DNA from: Thiobacillus sp. UBA2597 | Lineage (GTDB): Bacteria > Pseudomonadota > Gammaproteobacteria > Burkholderiales > Thiobacillaceae | NCBI GenBank assembly: GCA_002339725.1 | Contig: DDKN01000112.1 | Coordinates: 1-35,658, forward strand | DNA: 35,658 nt | Reading direction: 5' to 3' | Shown here: piece after piece, positions 24,857 to 33,020 of the stretch | Layout: the number at the start of each line of letters is the position of its first letter | Position numbering within the stretch: the first letter of the stretch is position 1 | Position numbers and translations under genes: made by a program | Notes under the pieces: generated by a model | What the model saw: the letters and a program-made list of their open reading frames with translations, nothing else | Database searches by the model: none | Told to the model about the DNA's origin: nothing

Positions 24857-26299
24857 ATGAGCGATCTCAACGAAGAGCTGCGCAAAGAGAACGTCGAGGA
24901 CAGCCTGCGGCAGGTGGTGGATCTCATCGCCCGCCAGAAGCTGGTGGAATCGCTCGTCCATAAGCAGGATATGCCGCGCCAGGACCTGGTCGAGGCCCTG
25001 GTGCACAAGCAGAACCTGGCCGAGTTGCAGAAGAAGCTGGACGAGCTGCACCCGGCCGATGTCGCCTACATCCTGGAGGCCCTGCCGCTCGACGACCGGC
25101 TGCTGATCTGGGACCTGGTCAAGGCCGAGCGCGACGGCGAGATCCTGATCGAGGTGTCCGACGCGGTACGCGAGTCGCTCATCGCCTCGATGGACAACCG
25201 CGAGCTGGTGGCGGCCGCCGCCAGTCTGGATACCGACGAGATCGCCGACCTGGCGCCCGACCTGCCCAAGGACGTGGTGCAGGAACTGCTCAAGTCGCTC
25301 GACGAGCAGAAGCGCGCCCAGGTGGAGTCTTCGCTGTCCTACGACGAGGACTCGGTCGGCGCCCTGATGGATTACGACTTCGTCACCATCCGCGCCGATG
25401 TCACGATCGAGACGGCGCTGCGCTATCTGCGCATTTTGGGCGAGCTGCCGCCGCACACCGACAAGTTGTTCGTGGTCGACAAGGAGAAGCGGCTGACCGG
25501 GGTGCTGCCGCTCAAGCGCCTGCTGGTGCACGATCCGGAGGCGCATATCGCGGCGATCATGGTCGACGATCCGGTGCTGTTCCACCCCTCCGACTCCGCC
25601 TCCGAGGCGGCCCAGGCCTTCGAGCGTTACGACCTGGTGACCGCGCCGGTGGTCGATCCGCAGAACCGCCTGGTCGGCCGCCTGACCGTGGACGTGGTGC
25701 TCGACTACATCCGGGCCGAGGCCCAGGAGGACATGCTGAGCATGGCCGGTCTGCGCGAGGAGGAGGACCTGTTCGCCACCGTGTGGAAGGCGGCGAAGAA
25801 CCGCTGGCTTTGGCTGGCGGTGAACCTGTGCACCGCGCTCATCGCCTCGCGCGTGGTCGGCGCCTTCGAGGGCTCGATCGAAAAACTGGCGGCGCTGGCC
25901 GCCCTGATGCCCATCGTCGCCGGCATGGGCGGCAACTCGGGCAACCAGACCTCCACCCTGGTGGTGCGCGGCCTGGCCCTGGGCCTGATCAACAAGGAGA
26001 ATGCCCGGCGCCTGCTCGGCAAGGAACTGGGCATTGCGCTCTTGAACGGCGCGGTCTGGGGCAGCGTCATGGGTGTCGTGGCCTATCTGCTCTACGAGAA
26101 CGTCGCCCTGGGTGGGGTGATGGCGGCGGCGATGCTGCTCAATCTGCTGGTCGCTGCCATGGCCGGCTATTTCGCGCCGATCGCGATCGAGCGCCTGGGG
26201 CGCGACCCGGCCTTCGGTTCGGCGGTGCTGACCACCTTCATCACCGACTCGATGGGTTTCTTCATCTTCCTCGGCCTGGCGACGGTGGTCCTGTTGTGA
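24857..26299 (+). CDS. mgtE: Magnesium transporter MgtE
   Basis: A Mg2+-gated magnesium channel/transporter of 480 residues. The cytoplasmic N domain (about 1-135, superhelical, with LHPADVAYILEALPLDDRL) is followed by two CBS domains (about 140-265; MDYDFVTIRADVTIETALR, YDLVTAPVVDPQNRLVGRLT). A linker helix with SMAGLREEEDLF leads to five membrane helices (about 315-480) with the selectivity motif PIVAGMGGNSGNQT. Start ATG 24857 gives MSDLNEELRKENVEDSLRQ. A TACAAT box at 24843-24848 ends only 8 nt before the ATG, so the mRNA may be nearly leaderless; no clear -35 box was found. No magnesium riboswitch was recognised in the 189-nt upstream gap. Confidence 0.95.
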   Translation: MSDLNEELRKENVEDSLRQVVDLIARQKLVESLVHKQDMPRQDLVEALVHKQNLAELQKKLDELHPADVAYILEALPLDDRLLIWDLVKAERDGEILIEVSDAVRESLIASMDNRELVAAAASLDTDEIADLAPDLPKDVVQELLKSLDEQKRAQVESSLSYDEDSVGALMDYDFVTIRADVTIETALRYLRILGELPPHTDKLFVVDKEKRLTGVLPLKRLLVHDPEAHIAAIMVDDPVLFHPSDSASEAAQAFERYDLVTAPVVDPQNRLVGRLTVDVVLDYIRAEAQEDMLSMAGLREEEDLFATVWKAAKNRWLWLAVNLCTALIASRVVGAFEGSIEKLAALAALMPIVAGMGGNSGNQTSTLVVRGLALGLINKENARRLLGKELGIALLNGAVWGSVMGVVAYLLYENVALGGVMAAAMLLNLLVAAMAGYFAPIAIERLGRDPAFGSAVLTTFITDSMGFFIFLGLATVVLL

Positions 26300-26348
26300 G
26301 CCGGTCGTGCGTTTTCCGGTGCGCCTGTCCTGTATCGGCGGTGGCCAG

Positions 26349-28043
26349 ATGTTCGACCTGATTCGCGCCTACTGGCCGGAATACCGGCACTATCGGGGCA
26401 AGTTGCTGCTGGCCCTGTTCGCCATGCTGCTGGTGGCGGGCTCGACCGCCGCTATCGCCTGGCTGATGAAGCCGTTGCTGGACGACATCTTCATCGCCAA
26501 GGACATGGCGCTGCTCTATGTGCTGCCGGTTTTCATCGTGCTGGCCTTTTTGGCCAAGGGCATCGGCACCTTCGCCCAGAGCTATGCCATGAGTTATGTC
26601 GGCCAGGACATCGTGCGCAAGGTGCGCGACCGGCTGCTTGGCCATCTGTTGCATTCCGACCTGGCCTTTTTTCATCGCCATCATTCCGGCCAGTTGATCA
26701 GCCGCATCACCAACGACATCAGCCGCATCCAGGGGGCGGTGTCGACCAGCCTGGCCACGCTCCTGCGCGAGAGCCTGACCGCGGCGGCGCTGATCGCGGT
26801 GGTGATCTACCAGAGCCCGGCCCTGTCGTTCGTCACCCTGGTGGTGATCCCCGCCGCGTTCTACCCGGTCAGCCTGATCTCGCGCCGGCTCAAGCGGATC
26901 GCCCACACGGCGCAGGAACGCAACGCCGAGCTCACCGAGAAGTTGTCCGAGATGTTCGCCAATGTCGAGGTGATCAAGGCCTACCACACCGAGGACTTCG
27001 AGGCCGAGCGCTTCGGCCGCAGCAACAAGGGCTGCTTCGACGCCAACATGAAGGCGGTGCGCACCGGCGGCTTGGTGGTGCCGGTGATGGAGTTGTTCGC
27101 CTCGTTTTCCGCCGCCGCCGTCATCGCCATCGGCGGGCGTCAGGTGATCGAAGGCAGCCTGACCGTGGGCGCTTTCTTCTCCTTCGTCACCGCGCTGTTC
27201 ATGGCGGTCGATCCGATCCGGCGCCTGACCCAAACCTATGCCCAATTCCAGGATGCGATTGCCGCCCATGAACGGATTCAGGCCCTGCTCGCGCTCAAGC
27301 CCGAGGTGCGCGGCGGCGATCAGCCCCTGCTCGATGTCAATGCCATCGCGTTCGAGGACGTCGGCCTGAGCTATGGCGACCAGGTGGCGCTGCATGGCGT
27401 GGACCTGACGGCGCGCAAGGGCGAGGTGATTGCCCTGGTCGGTCCGAGTGGCGGCGGCAAGAGTTCGATCGCCAGCCTGCTGCTGCGCTTTTTCGATGCC
27501 AGCTCGGGCGTGGTCAGGTTCGACGGTCAGGACATCCGCCGCTTCACCCTGGCCTCGGTGCGGCGTCAGGTGGCCATCGTCACCCAGCGCGTGCACATCT
27601 TCAACGACAGCATCGCGGCCAACGTCGCCTACGGCACGGCGGTGGAGCGGGAGCGGGTGGTGGCCGCGCTGAAGAAGGCGAACCTGTGGGACTATGTCGC
27701 CGGCCTGCCCGAAGGCATCGACACTTTGCTCAACGAGGCCGGCACCAATCTGTCGGGCGGTCAGCGCCAGCGCATCGCCATCGCCCGGGCGCTGTACCGC
27801 GAACCCCGGGTGCTGATCCTGGACGAGGCCACCAGCGCCCTCGACAACCCGAGCGAGGCGGCGATCCTGGACACCGTGCGTCAGTTGGCGCCCGGGATCA
27901 TCACCGTGATCATCGCCCATCGCTTAAGGAGCGTGGAAGTGGCCGACCGGATCTATCTGATCGAGCGCGGCACGGTGGTCTGTCAGGGCAGCAAGGACGA
28001 ACTCATGCGCGAGTGCGCCCATTTCCGGGAACTGTATCGATGA
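26349..28043 (+). CDS. MsbA-like ABC exporter (lipid/lipooligosaccharide flippase type)
   Basis: A 564-residue half-transporter with six membrane helices (about 1-310) fused to an ATPase. Motifs: Walker A GPSGGGKSS (about 365-373), Q-loop VTQRVHIFNDS, signature LSGGQRQRIAIA (about 469), Walker B VLILDEATSALD and H-loop AHR. This is the layout of MsbA, which flips lipid A-core across the inner membrane. The envelope glycosyltransferases downstream fit such a role, but a lipid-linked glycan or peptide substrate cannot be excluded. The start is uncertain: ATG 26349 (MFDLIRAYWPEYRHYRGK) fits homologues, while a frame start 14 codons earlier is possible. It overlaps the phosphatase gene by 4 nt. 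Confidence 0.88.
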   Translation: MFDLIRAYWPEYRHYRGKLLLALFAMLLVAGSTAAIAWLMKPLLDDIFIAKDMALLYVLPVFIVLAFLAKGIGTFAQSYAMSYVGQDIVRKVRDRLLGHLLHSDLAFFHRHHSGQLISRITNDISRIQGAVSTSLATLLRESLTAAALIAVVIYQSPALSFVTLVVIPAAFYPVSLISRRLKRIAHTAQERNAELTEKLSEMFANVEVIKAYHTEDFEAERFGRSNKGCFDANMKAVRTGGLVVPVMELFASFSAAAVIAIGGRQVIEGSLTVGAFFSFVTALFMAVDPIRRLTQTYAQFQDAIAAHERIQALLALKPEVRGGDQPLLDVNAIAFEDVGLSYGDQVALHGVDLTARKGEVIALVGPSGGGKSSIASLLLRFFDASSGVVRFDGQDIRRFTLASVRRQVAIVTQRVHIFNDSIAANVAYGTAVERERVVAALKKANLWDYVAGLPEGIDTLLNEAGTNLSGGQRQRIAIARALYREPRVLILDEATSALDNPSEAAILDTVRQLAPGIITVIIAHRLRSVEVADRIYLIERGTVVCQGSKDELMRECAHFRELYR

Positions 28044-28708
28044 GATTCAAGCTGAACACCTGGTGGGGACGGGCCTGGGCCTGGCTTTATGCCATGCTGG
28101 TGGAGCACAACTTCACCAATCTTTTCCGCTTCAATTTCCACCGCATCTCGGCCGAGGCCTTTCGTTCCTCGCAGCCCACCATGTGGCAGCTTCGGCGCAT
28201 GGTGAAGAAATACGGCATCAAGACCATCGTCAACCTCAAGGGCCCGAACGAGCGCTCGGCCTATTGGGCCTTCGAGCGCGAGCAGTGCGAGAAGCTTGGC
28301 ATCAAGCTGGTCGATGTCAACATCGCCTCGCGCAGCATTCCCGATGCCGCGCGCATCCGCCGCGCCAAGGAGGTGTTCGAGTCGATCGAATATCCCATGT
28401 GGATGCACTGCAAGGCCGGGGCCGACCGCACCGGGCTCTACGCCACCTTGTACCAGCATTTCCGCCAGGGCATTCCCATCGAGCAGACCGATCAGCTCAA
28501 GCTCTGGCCCTATGGCCACATCAAGCATTCCAAGGCCGGCAAGATCGACTATTACCTGGAGCAGTACCTCGCCTACCGCAAGGAACATCCTGAGGTGGGG
28601 TTCCTGGAGTGGGTGGAGCGGGTGGCCGATCGCGACAAGATCGATCGGGAATACCGCGTCAGCGGCCTGGCCAGCTTCATCAACGATTACATCCTGCGCC
28701 GGGAATGA
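28040..28708 (+). CDS. Cys-based phosphatase, dual-specificity/PTP-like
   Basis: A 222-residue cytoplasmic protein with the phosphatase P-loop MHCKAGADRTGL (C124, R130; the CX5R signature), preceded by IVNLKGPNERS (about 63-73), the usual position of the first conserved strand. A general-acid Asp is not obvious; the region around 95-103 (ASRSIPDAAR) holds one candidate. The N-terminus has an aromatic stretch, WWGRAWAWLYAMLVEHNF, that may touch the membrane. It overlaps the ABC exporter gene by ATGA, so the two are probably made together, pointing to a phosphate-removal step in envelope lipid or glycan assembly rather than protein signalling. That role is an inference. It ends 4 nt from the convergent gene. 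Confidence 0.85.
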   Translation: MRFKLNTWWGRAWAWLYAMLVEHNFTNLFRFNFHRISAEAFRSSQPTMWQLRRMVKKYGIKTIVNLKGPNERSAYWAFEREQCEKLGIKLVDVNIASRSIPDAARIRRAKEVFESIEYPMWMHCKAGADRTGLYATLYQHFRQGIPIEQTDQLKLWPYGHIKHSKAGKIDYYLEQYLAYRKEHPEVGFLEWVERVADRDKIDREYRVSGLASFINDYILRRE

Positions 28709-28712
28709 CGGC

Positions 28713-30254
28713 TCAAGGACACGGCTGGCCGGGCAGCAGGAGATAGCCCACCGCCAGGCTCGCGCTGTCCGAATAGCGGTAACGGGCCTGCAAATAGCCC
28801 GGTCTGTGTTGCGCGCTGGCCAGGTCCGGCTCGGCCAGATACGCCCGCAGGGCAGGCGGCGGCTCGCTGCCGCGCCCGCCTTCCCAGATCAGCAGGCAGG
28901 GGCCGGCCGCACGGCCCGGTGGTCGGTACTGGGGCAGGGCCGGGGTGAGCACCCGGGCCTGGGGAAAGAACAGGCGCAGGTTGCCGGCCAGGTGCAGCTC
29001 GTTTGCCACGATGGTGCCGGGCTCAACCCCCGCGCTGTGCAGCTGTTCGGCAATCCGGTCGTAGGGCGCATGAAAGCGCGTGGGTTTGTGCCATTGCGGT
29101 GCCAGATAGGTCTGTGCCGCCCAGGCGGCGATCACCAGCGGCGGCAGCAGGAAGAGGGTGAAGAGGTAGGCCGGTTTCGCCGCGCCCGCGCCATAAACCG
29201 CCTCGATGCGGCCGAACAGCCAGAGCGGGGCGAGCAGCAACAACACATGCATCCAGCGCGCCTTGATCTCGACCGGCCCGCCGGCGAAGACGACCAGGGC
29301 GAGCAGCAGAATGCCGAGCAGCAGCAGCCGTCCGATCAGGCGCAGCGGCTCGTTCAGCATGACACGCGCGGAGCGAGCCATCGCCTCCCCCTCCCTCTGG
29401 GAGGGGGCAGGGGCGGGGGCCGCCGCCAGCGGCCGGAAGGCGCGCGGAAAGGCCACGAGCAGGATCAACCACAGGGGAAAGAGGAACTGGATCAGGGCGC
29501 TGGCCAGGCTGGCCAGCCCCGTGGCGACACGGGGCAGATAGGCGGCGGGTGCGGCGTGCTGGCCCAAACCACCCAGGGCGCCGTGCAGGGCGTCCAGCCG
29601 CTCCCAGGCCCAGAGGCCGTGCGGCGCCACGACGAGCAGACCCGCGAGCACGGTGAGGACCATGCGGCGATCGAGCAGCACGGCCCGGTAGCGCGGCAGA
29701 CTCAGCGCGGCCAGCAGCAGAGCGGCAGCGTAGAGGGCGAAGCTGTACTTGGCCAGCTCACCCAGCCCCAGCAATGTGCCGAACAGGAGATAGCCCGCCC
29801 AGTGCCGCTTGGCCTCCAGCCGCAGGAAGGCGAGGAAGGATGCCGCCATCAGCAGCGAGAGCAGCAGCGAGTGGGTGACGCCCTGGTGCACGCTCACCGC
29901 GAAGGGATAGGTGAGCCAGAGCGAGAGCGCCGCAAGCACCGCGGTAGCCGTATGGTTGAAGAGCTGGCGGCCGATGGCATACAGGCACAGATAGGTTGCG
30001 AACAGCAGGCCGTACTTGAGCAGGAAGAGGCTGAAAAGACCGGTGCCGGCGACTTGGTTGACCAGCCACTGCAGCCAGGTATAGAGCGGCGGCTGACGCA
30101 GGTCGCAGCCCAAGGCCAGGCTTTGGGCGCAGATCGCCTGCTCGACGTCGTCGGTGCCCAGCACCGGCGAGAAGACGAGGCGCAGGCCGAAATGCACCAG
30201 CACATAGAGGCCGGCGATCAGCAGGAAATTTCGGGTGTCGAGGCGCTGGAGCAT
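28713..30254 (-). CDS. ArnT/PMT-like membrane glycosyltransferase (GT39/GT83 type)
   Basis: A polytopic membrane protein of about 513 residues with roughly eleven hydrophobic segments. The first outer loop has the acidic motif VLGTDDVEQAICAQSLALG followed by QPPLYTWLQW, the arrangement of lipid-phosphate-sugar-dependent glycosyltransferases such as ArnT. It probably transfers a sugar from a polyprenyl phosphate donor to an envelope acceptor outside the inner membrane. The C-terminal 130 residues are soluble. Residues about 275-290 (PAPAPSQREGEA) come from a palindromic repeat lying in the frame. The start is uncertain: ATG 30254 is preferred, and a TTG three codons earlier (30263) is possible; neither has a clear ribosome binding site. 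It is convergent with the phosphatase and divergent from the next gene. Confidence 0.85.
   Translation of the reverse strand: MLQRLDTRNFLLIAGLYVLVHFGLRLVFSPVLGTDDVEQAICAQSLALGCDLRQPPLYTWLQWLVNQVAGTGLFSLFLLKYGLLFATYLCLYAIGRQLFNHTATAVLAALSLWLTYPFAVSVHQGVTHSLLLSLLMAASFLAFLRLEAKRHWAGYLLFGTLLGLGELAKYSFALYAAALLLAALSLPRYRAVLLDRRMVLTVLAGLLVVAPHGLWAWERLDALHGALGGLGQHAAPAAYLPRVATGLASLASALIQFLFPLWLILLVAFPRAFRPLAAAPAPAPSQREGEAMARSARVMLNEPLRLIGRLLLLGILLLALVVFAGGPVEIKARWMHVLLLLAPLWLFGRIEAVYGAGAAKPAYLFTLFLLPPLVIAAWAAQTYLAPQWHKPTRFHAPYDRIAEQLHSAGVEPGTIVANELHLAGNLRLFFPQARVLTPALPQYRPPGRAAGPCLLIWEGGRGSEPPPALRAYLAEPDLASAQHRPGYLQARYRYSDSASLAVGYLLLPGQPCP
29387..29407. repeat. GC-rich palindrome inside the membrane glycosyltransferase gene
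   Basis: CCCCCTCCC (29387-29395) and GGGAGGGGG (29399-29407) form a perfect 9-bp inverted repeat with loop TCT, followed by CAGGGGCGGGGG. The sequence type is like the palindromes in mutS at 1-22 and 88-109. The gene's frame remains open through it and yields a Pro/Ala-rich peptide between membrane segments. Confidence 0.65.
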
Positions 30255-30397
30255 GTGGGGCAACAGTCTGGGGCGAAAAAAGCCATGCCTTCATTGGGCT
30301 GATATAGGAAAATTGCCGCCATTCTAGCCGAGCCGGCGCGTGAACTTCGGGATTCGGGCATCGTCTCAGGCAGTCGCTTCAACGATATGGAAATGGC

Positions 30398-32047
30398 ATG
30401 CAATCGATTTTGGCTTTTGGGAGGCTGATGCAGTTCGGCCCCCTGGTTCGTGGTGGGGCACGCCGATTGGGGACCCACCTTTTCGCCGCATTGGCTGTGG
30501 CCCTGCTGCTCACGCTGCCGGACCATCTGTACCAACTGGCCAACCCGGCTTACAAGGTGGCCTTCGATCCGGACGAGTTCGGTGCCCTGGTGGTGGTGGC
30601 CTTCCTGGTGGTGGCCATCCGCCGGGCCTGGCTGCTGGCTGGCGCCCTGGCTTTCTTCGGCCTGCTCCAGCTGTCGCAACTGCTGCACTTCGCCTATTTC
30701 GGCAGCCTGATCGCGCCGCATGCGGTTGGCCTCTTTTTTCAGGAGCAGGGCGAAATCTGGCAATCGCTGCTTGGGGTGGCGCCCTACATGCTGATGCCGG
30801 TGAGCGCGGTGGCGGTGGCCTATGCCGCCATCGTCTGGCTTTGGCGCAAGACCCATCGCCAGACCCTGAACCTGCTGTGCCCGAGCCTGATCCTGCTGGC
30901 CCTGCTGCCGATCATGCCGATGAAGGCTTACGGCACCGCCAAGCCGCAGAAGTTTTACCCCAACCCGAAGTCGACCTCGCTCAAGAACACCTATTACGCG
31001 GTGTCCTTTTTTCTGGGCAAGGACCTGCCGGAGCAGCTGAGCGGCAAGCCGCCCAAGACCTATCTGCCCTACCAGGTGATCAAGCACGCGCCGCCCGGGC
31101 CGATCAACATCGTCGTGGTGATGGGCGAGAGTCTGGGCTACAGCCATATGAGCTTGTTCGGCTACGAGCGGTCGACCACGCCCAGGCTGGAGTCGCTCAA
31201 GGGCGACCCCGGCTTCGTCTATCATCGCGCGATCGCCGGTGGCATCTCGACCAAGGCCTCGCTGCCCTTGTTCTTCAACATCCAGCGCGAGCCGGACAAC
31301 GTCCAGCACATGTTCCGCTACGAGAGCAACCTCATGAAGATGGCCAAGGCGCAGGGGCTGGCCACCCACTACATCTCCAACCAGACCTCACACCTGTCGA
31401 CCTATTCGGGCACCGAGTACGCCGATCACTATCTGACCAAGGAGAACATGGAGCCGCTCTACCGGAAGGAGTACGACGCCGCCCTGGTCACCGCTCTGAA
31501 ACGGATCGATCTTGCCAAATCGAACTTCATCGTGCTGCATCAGCGCAACGCGCACAGCCCCTACCACTACAACTATCCGCCCGCGTTCGAACGCTATCCC
31601 ACAGCCAATCTGGATCGCTACCAATTCACGGTGAATACCTACGACAACGCGGTCGGATTCACCGATCACGTGCTGCACGAGATCATTCAGACAGTGAAGC
31701 AGAGATCCAAGGTGCCGACCTACGTCTTTTTCACCGCCGACCACGGCGAGTTGATTGGCGAGGATGGCAAGTATGGCCATGCCATGCTGGAGCCGGGGGT
31801 CGCCGCCGTACCGTTCATTCTGTATGCCCATCGTGGCGATGCCGGGAAAATCGCCCAGTTCCGGGCCATGCAGCACCCCAGCCACTACGAGATTGGCAAG
31901 GCCATCGCGCGCGTGCTGGGCTATGAGGTGGTGAATCCGAACGAAAAGGACGGCGTGTTCTATATCAACGGTGCCAACCTGGACGGCTCGGCTGGCTACC
32001 TGGCTTATACGAAAGGCCCGGGCACGAACGTGCTGCGGGTGGAATAG
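30398..32047 (+). CDS. Phosphoethanolamine transferase-like membrane sulfatase-fold protein
   Basis: A 549-residue inner-membrane protein with about five N-terminal helices (about 25-175) and a periplasmic alkaline-phosphatase/sulfatase-fold domain (about 230-545). Metal-site motifs: VVVMGES with E244 and nucleophile position S245, NAHSPYHY (H386) and FTADHGELIGE (D448, H449), then KYGHAML. EptA/CptA-type enzymes carry Thr at the nucleophile position, so Ser here is a variation. It likely adds phosphoethanolamine or a similar phospho-group to lipopolysaccharide. Substrate is inferred from the family and from the glycosyltransferases downstream. The start could also be ATG 30428. It is divergent from the ArnT-like gene, with 143 nt between; no clear promoter was seen there. 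Confidence 0.85.
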   Translation: MQSILAFGRLMQFGPLVRGGARRLGTHLFAALAVALLLTLPDHLYQLANPAYKVAFDPDEFGALVVVAFLVVAIRRAWLLAGALAFFGLLQLSQLLHFAYFGSLIAPHAVGLFFQEQGEIWQSLLGVAPYMLMPVSAVAVAYAAIVWLWRKTHRQTLNLLCPSLILLALLPIMPMKAYGTAKPQKFYPNPKSTSLKNTYYAVSFFLGKDLPEQLSGKPPKTYLPYQVIKHAPPGPINIVVVMGESLGYSHMSLFGYERSTTPRLESLKGDPGFVYHRAIAGGISTKASLPLFFNIQREPDNVQHMFRYESNLMKMAKAQGLATHYISNQTSHLSTYSGTEYADHYLTKENMEPLYRKEYDAALVTALKRIDLAKSNFIVLHQRNAHSPYHYNYPPAFERYPTANLDRYQFTVNTYDNAVGFTDHVLHEIIQTVKQRSKVPTYVFFTADHGELIGEDGKYGHAMLEPGVAAVPFILYAHRGDAGKIAQFRAMQHPSHYEIGKAIARVLGYEVVNPNEKDGVFYINGANLDGSAGYLAYTKGPGTNVLRVE

Positions 32048-32056
32048 CCGCCATCG

Positions 32057-33001
32057 ATGTCGGCGATGCCCAAGCGTTTTTCGATCCTCATCGTGCACCG
32101 CAATGGTGTCGAGGGCCTTCTGCAGACCCTCCAACATGCGGCGCAGGCGTGCGACCCGAGTGTGGACGAGATCATCCTGATCGACAACGGCAGCAGCGAT
32201 CGCTCCCTGGTCGAGGTCGCCGCCCGCTATCCCCAGGTCACCGTGATCGCGAACGGCTGCAACAACGGTTTCGCCCGGGCCTGCAATCAGGGCATCGCCC
32301 GCGCTGCGGGTGAATTCATCCTGCTGCTGAACAACGATGCCTTCCTGCCACCGGATGCACTGACCCGCCTGGCGCGCGACTTTCGCGCCTATCCGGAGGC
32401 GGGCGTCATCGCCGGCCAGCTCTTTGGCCAGGATGGCGAGCGCCAGCGTTCCCATGGCTACGTGCCAACCCCCTTGTCCGAAATGGGCCTGGTGCGGCGC
32501 AAACCGGCACTGGTCTCGGGAGATCTGCCGGTGGAGGTGGAAACCGTGGTCGGTGCCTGCATGGCGATCCGCCGTGCCGCCATTCAAGACGCCGGCTCTC
32601 TCGACGAGGATTTTTTCTTTTATTTCGAAGAGACCGAATGGTGTGTCCGGCTGCGCCGCCATGGTTGGCGTATCCTGCTCGACCCCACTCTGCATGTCAC
32701 CCATCTCAAGGGCGCCAGCACCCGCGGCTATCGGCGTGAGGCGCAGATCGAGATGCTGCGCTCGCGCCTGATCTTCTATCGCAAGGTGTTCCCGCCGCTC
32801 GTCGCGCTCGGGCTCACCGGTTGGCGCATCCTGCGCCTGGCCTTCAATGTCCTCGTGCATGCCCTGGCGCTGTTGCTGACACTGGGTCTGGCACGCCGTC
32901 TGCGCGACAAGTTTTTCGTCTACTTCTGGCAGCTTGCCTGGCTGGCGATGGGACGGCCGGCATCGTGGGGCCTGCCGGGCAAGTGTCCGGATCGGGCATA
33001 G
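32057..33001 (+). CDS. Family 2 glycosyltransferase (rhamnosyltransferase-like)
   Basis: A 314-residue GT-A fold enzyme. It begins FSILIVHRNGVEGLLQTLQ, with the nucleotide-sugar region IILIDNGSSDRS and NNGFARACNQGIARA (about 68-82). The metal-binding LLLNNDAFLPPDA follows, and the acceptor-side motif DEDFFFYFEETEWCVRLRRHGW (about 192-213, key D-E-D and E-E-T-E-W) is typical of WbbL-type transferases. A C-terminal hydrophobic/amphipathic stretch (about 250-280) suggests membrane contact. The exact sugar is unknown. The start may be ATG 32057 or 32066. It follows the phosphoethanolamine transferase-like gene by 9 nt. Confidence 0.88.
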   Translation: MSAMPKRFSILIVHRNGVEGLLQTLQHAAQACDPSVDEIILIDNGSSDRSLVEVAARYPQVTVIANGCNNGFARACNQGIARAAGEFILLLNNDAFLPPDALTRLARDFRAYPEAGVIAGQLFGQDGERQRSHGYVPTPLSEMGLVRRKPALVSGDLPVEVETVVGACMAIRRAAIQDAGSLDEDFFFYFEETEWCVRLRRHGWRILLDPTLHVTHLKGASTRGYRREAQIEMLRSRLIFYRKVFPPLVALGLTGWRILRLAFNVLVHALALLLTLGLARRLRDKFFVYFWQLAWLAMGRPASWGLPGKCPDRA

Positions 33002-33020
33002 GATTAGGGCGGGACAACTC

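Noticed and set aside
28296..30302. Plus-strand open frame of 668 codons spanning the phosphatase end and the membrane glycosyltransferase
   Set aside because: It runs through two genes in other frames and is Gln/Glu/Arg-rich low-complexity sequence without motifs.
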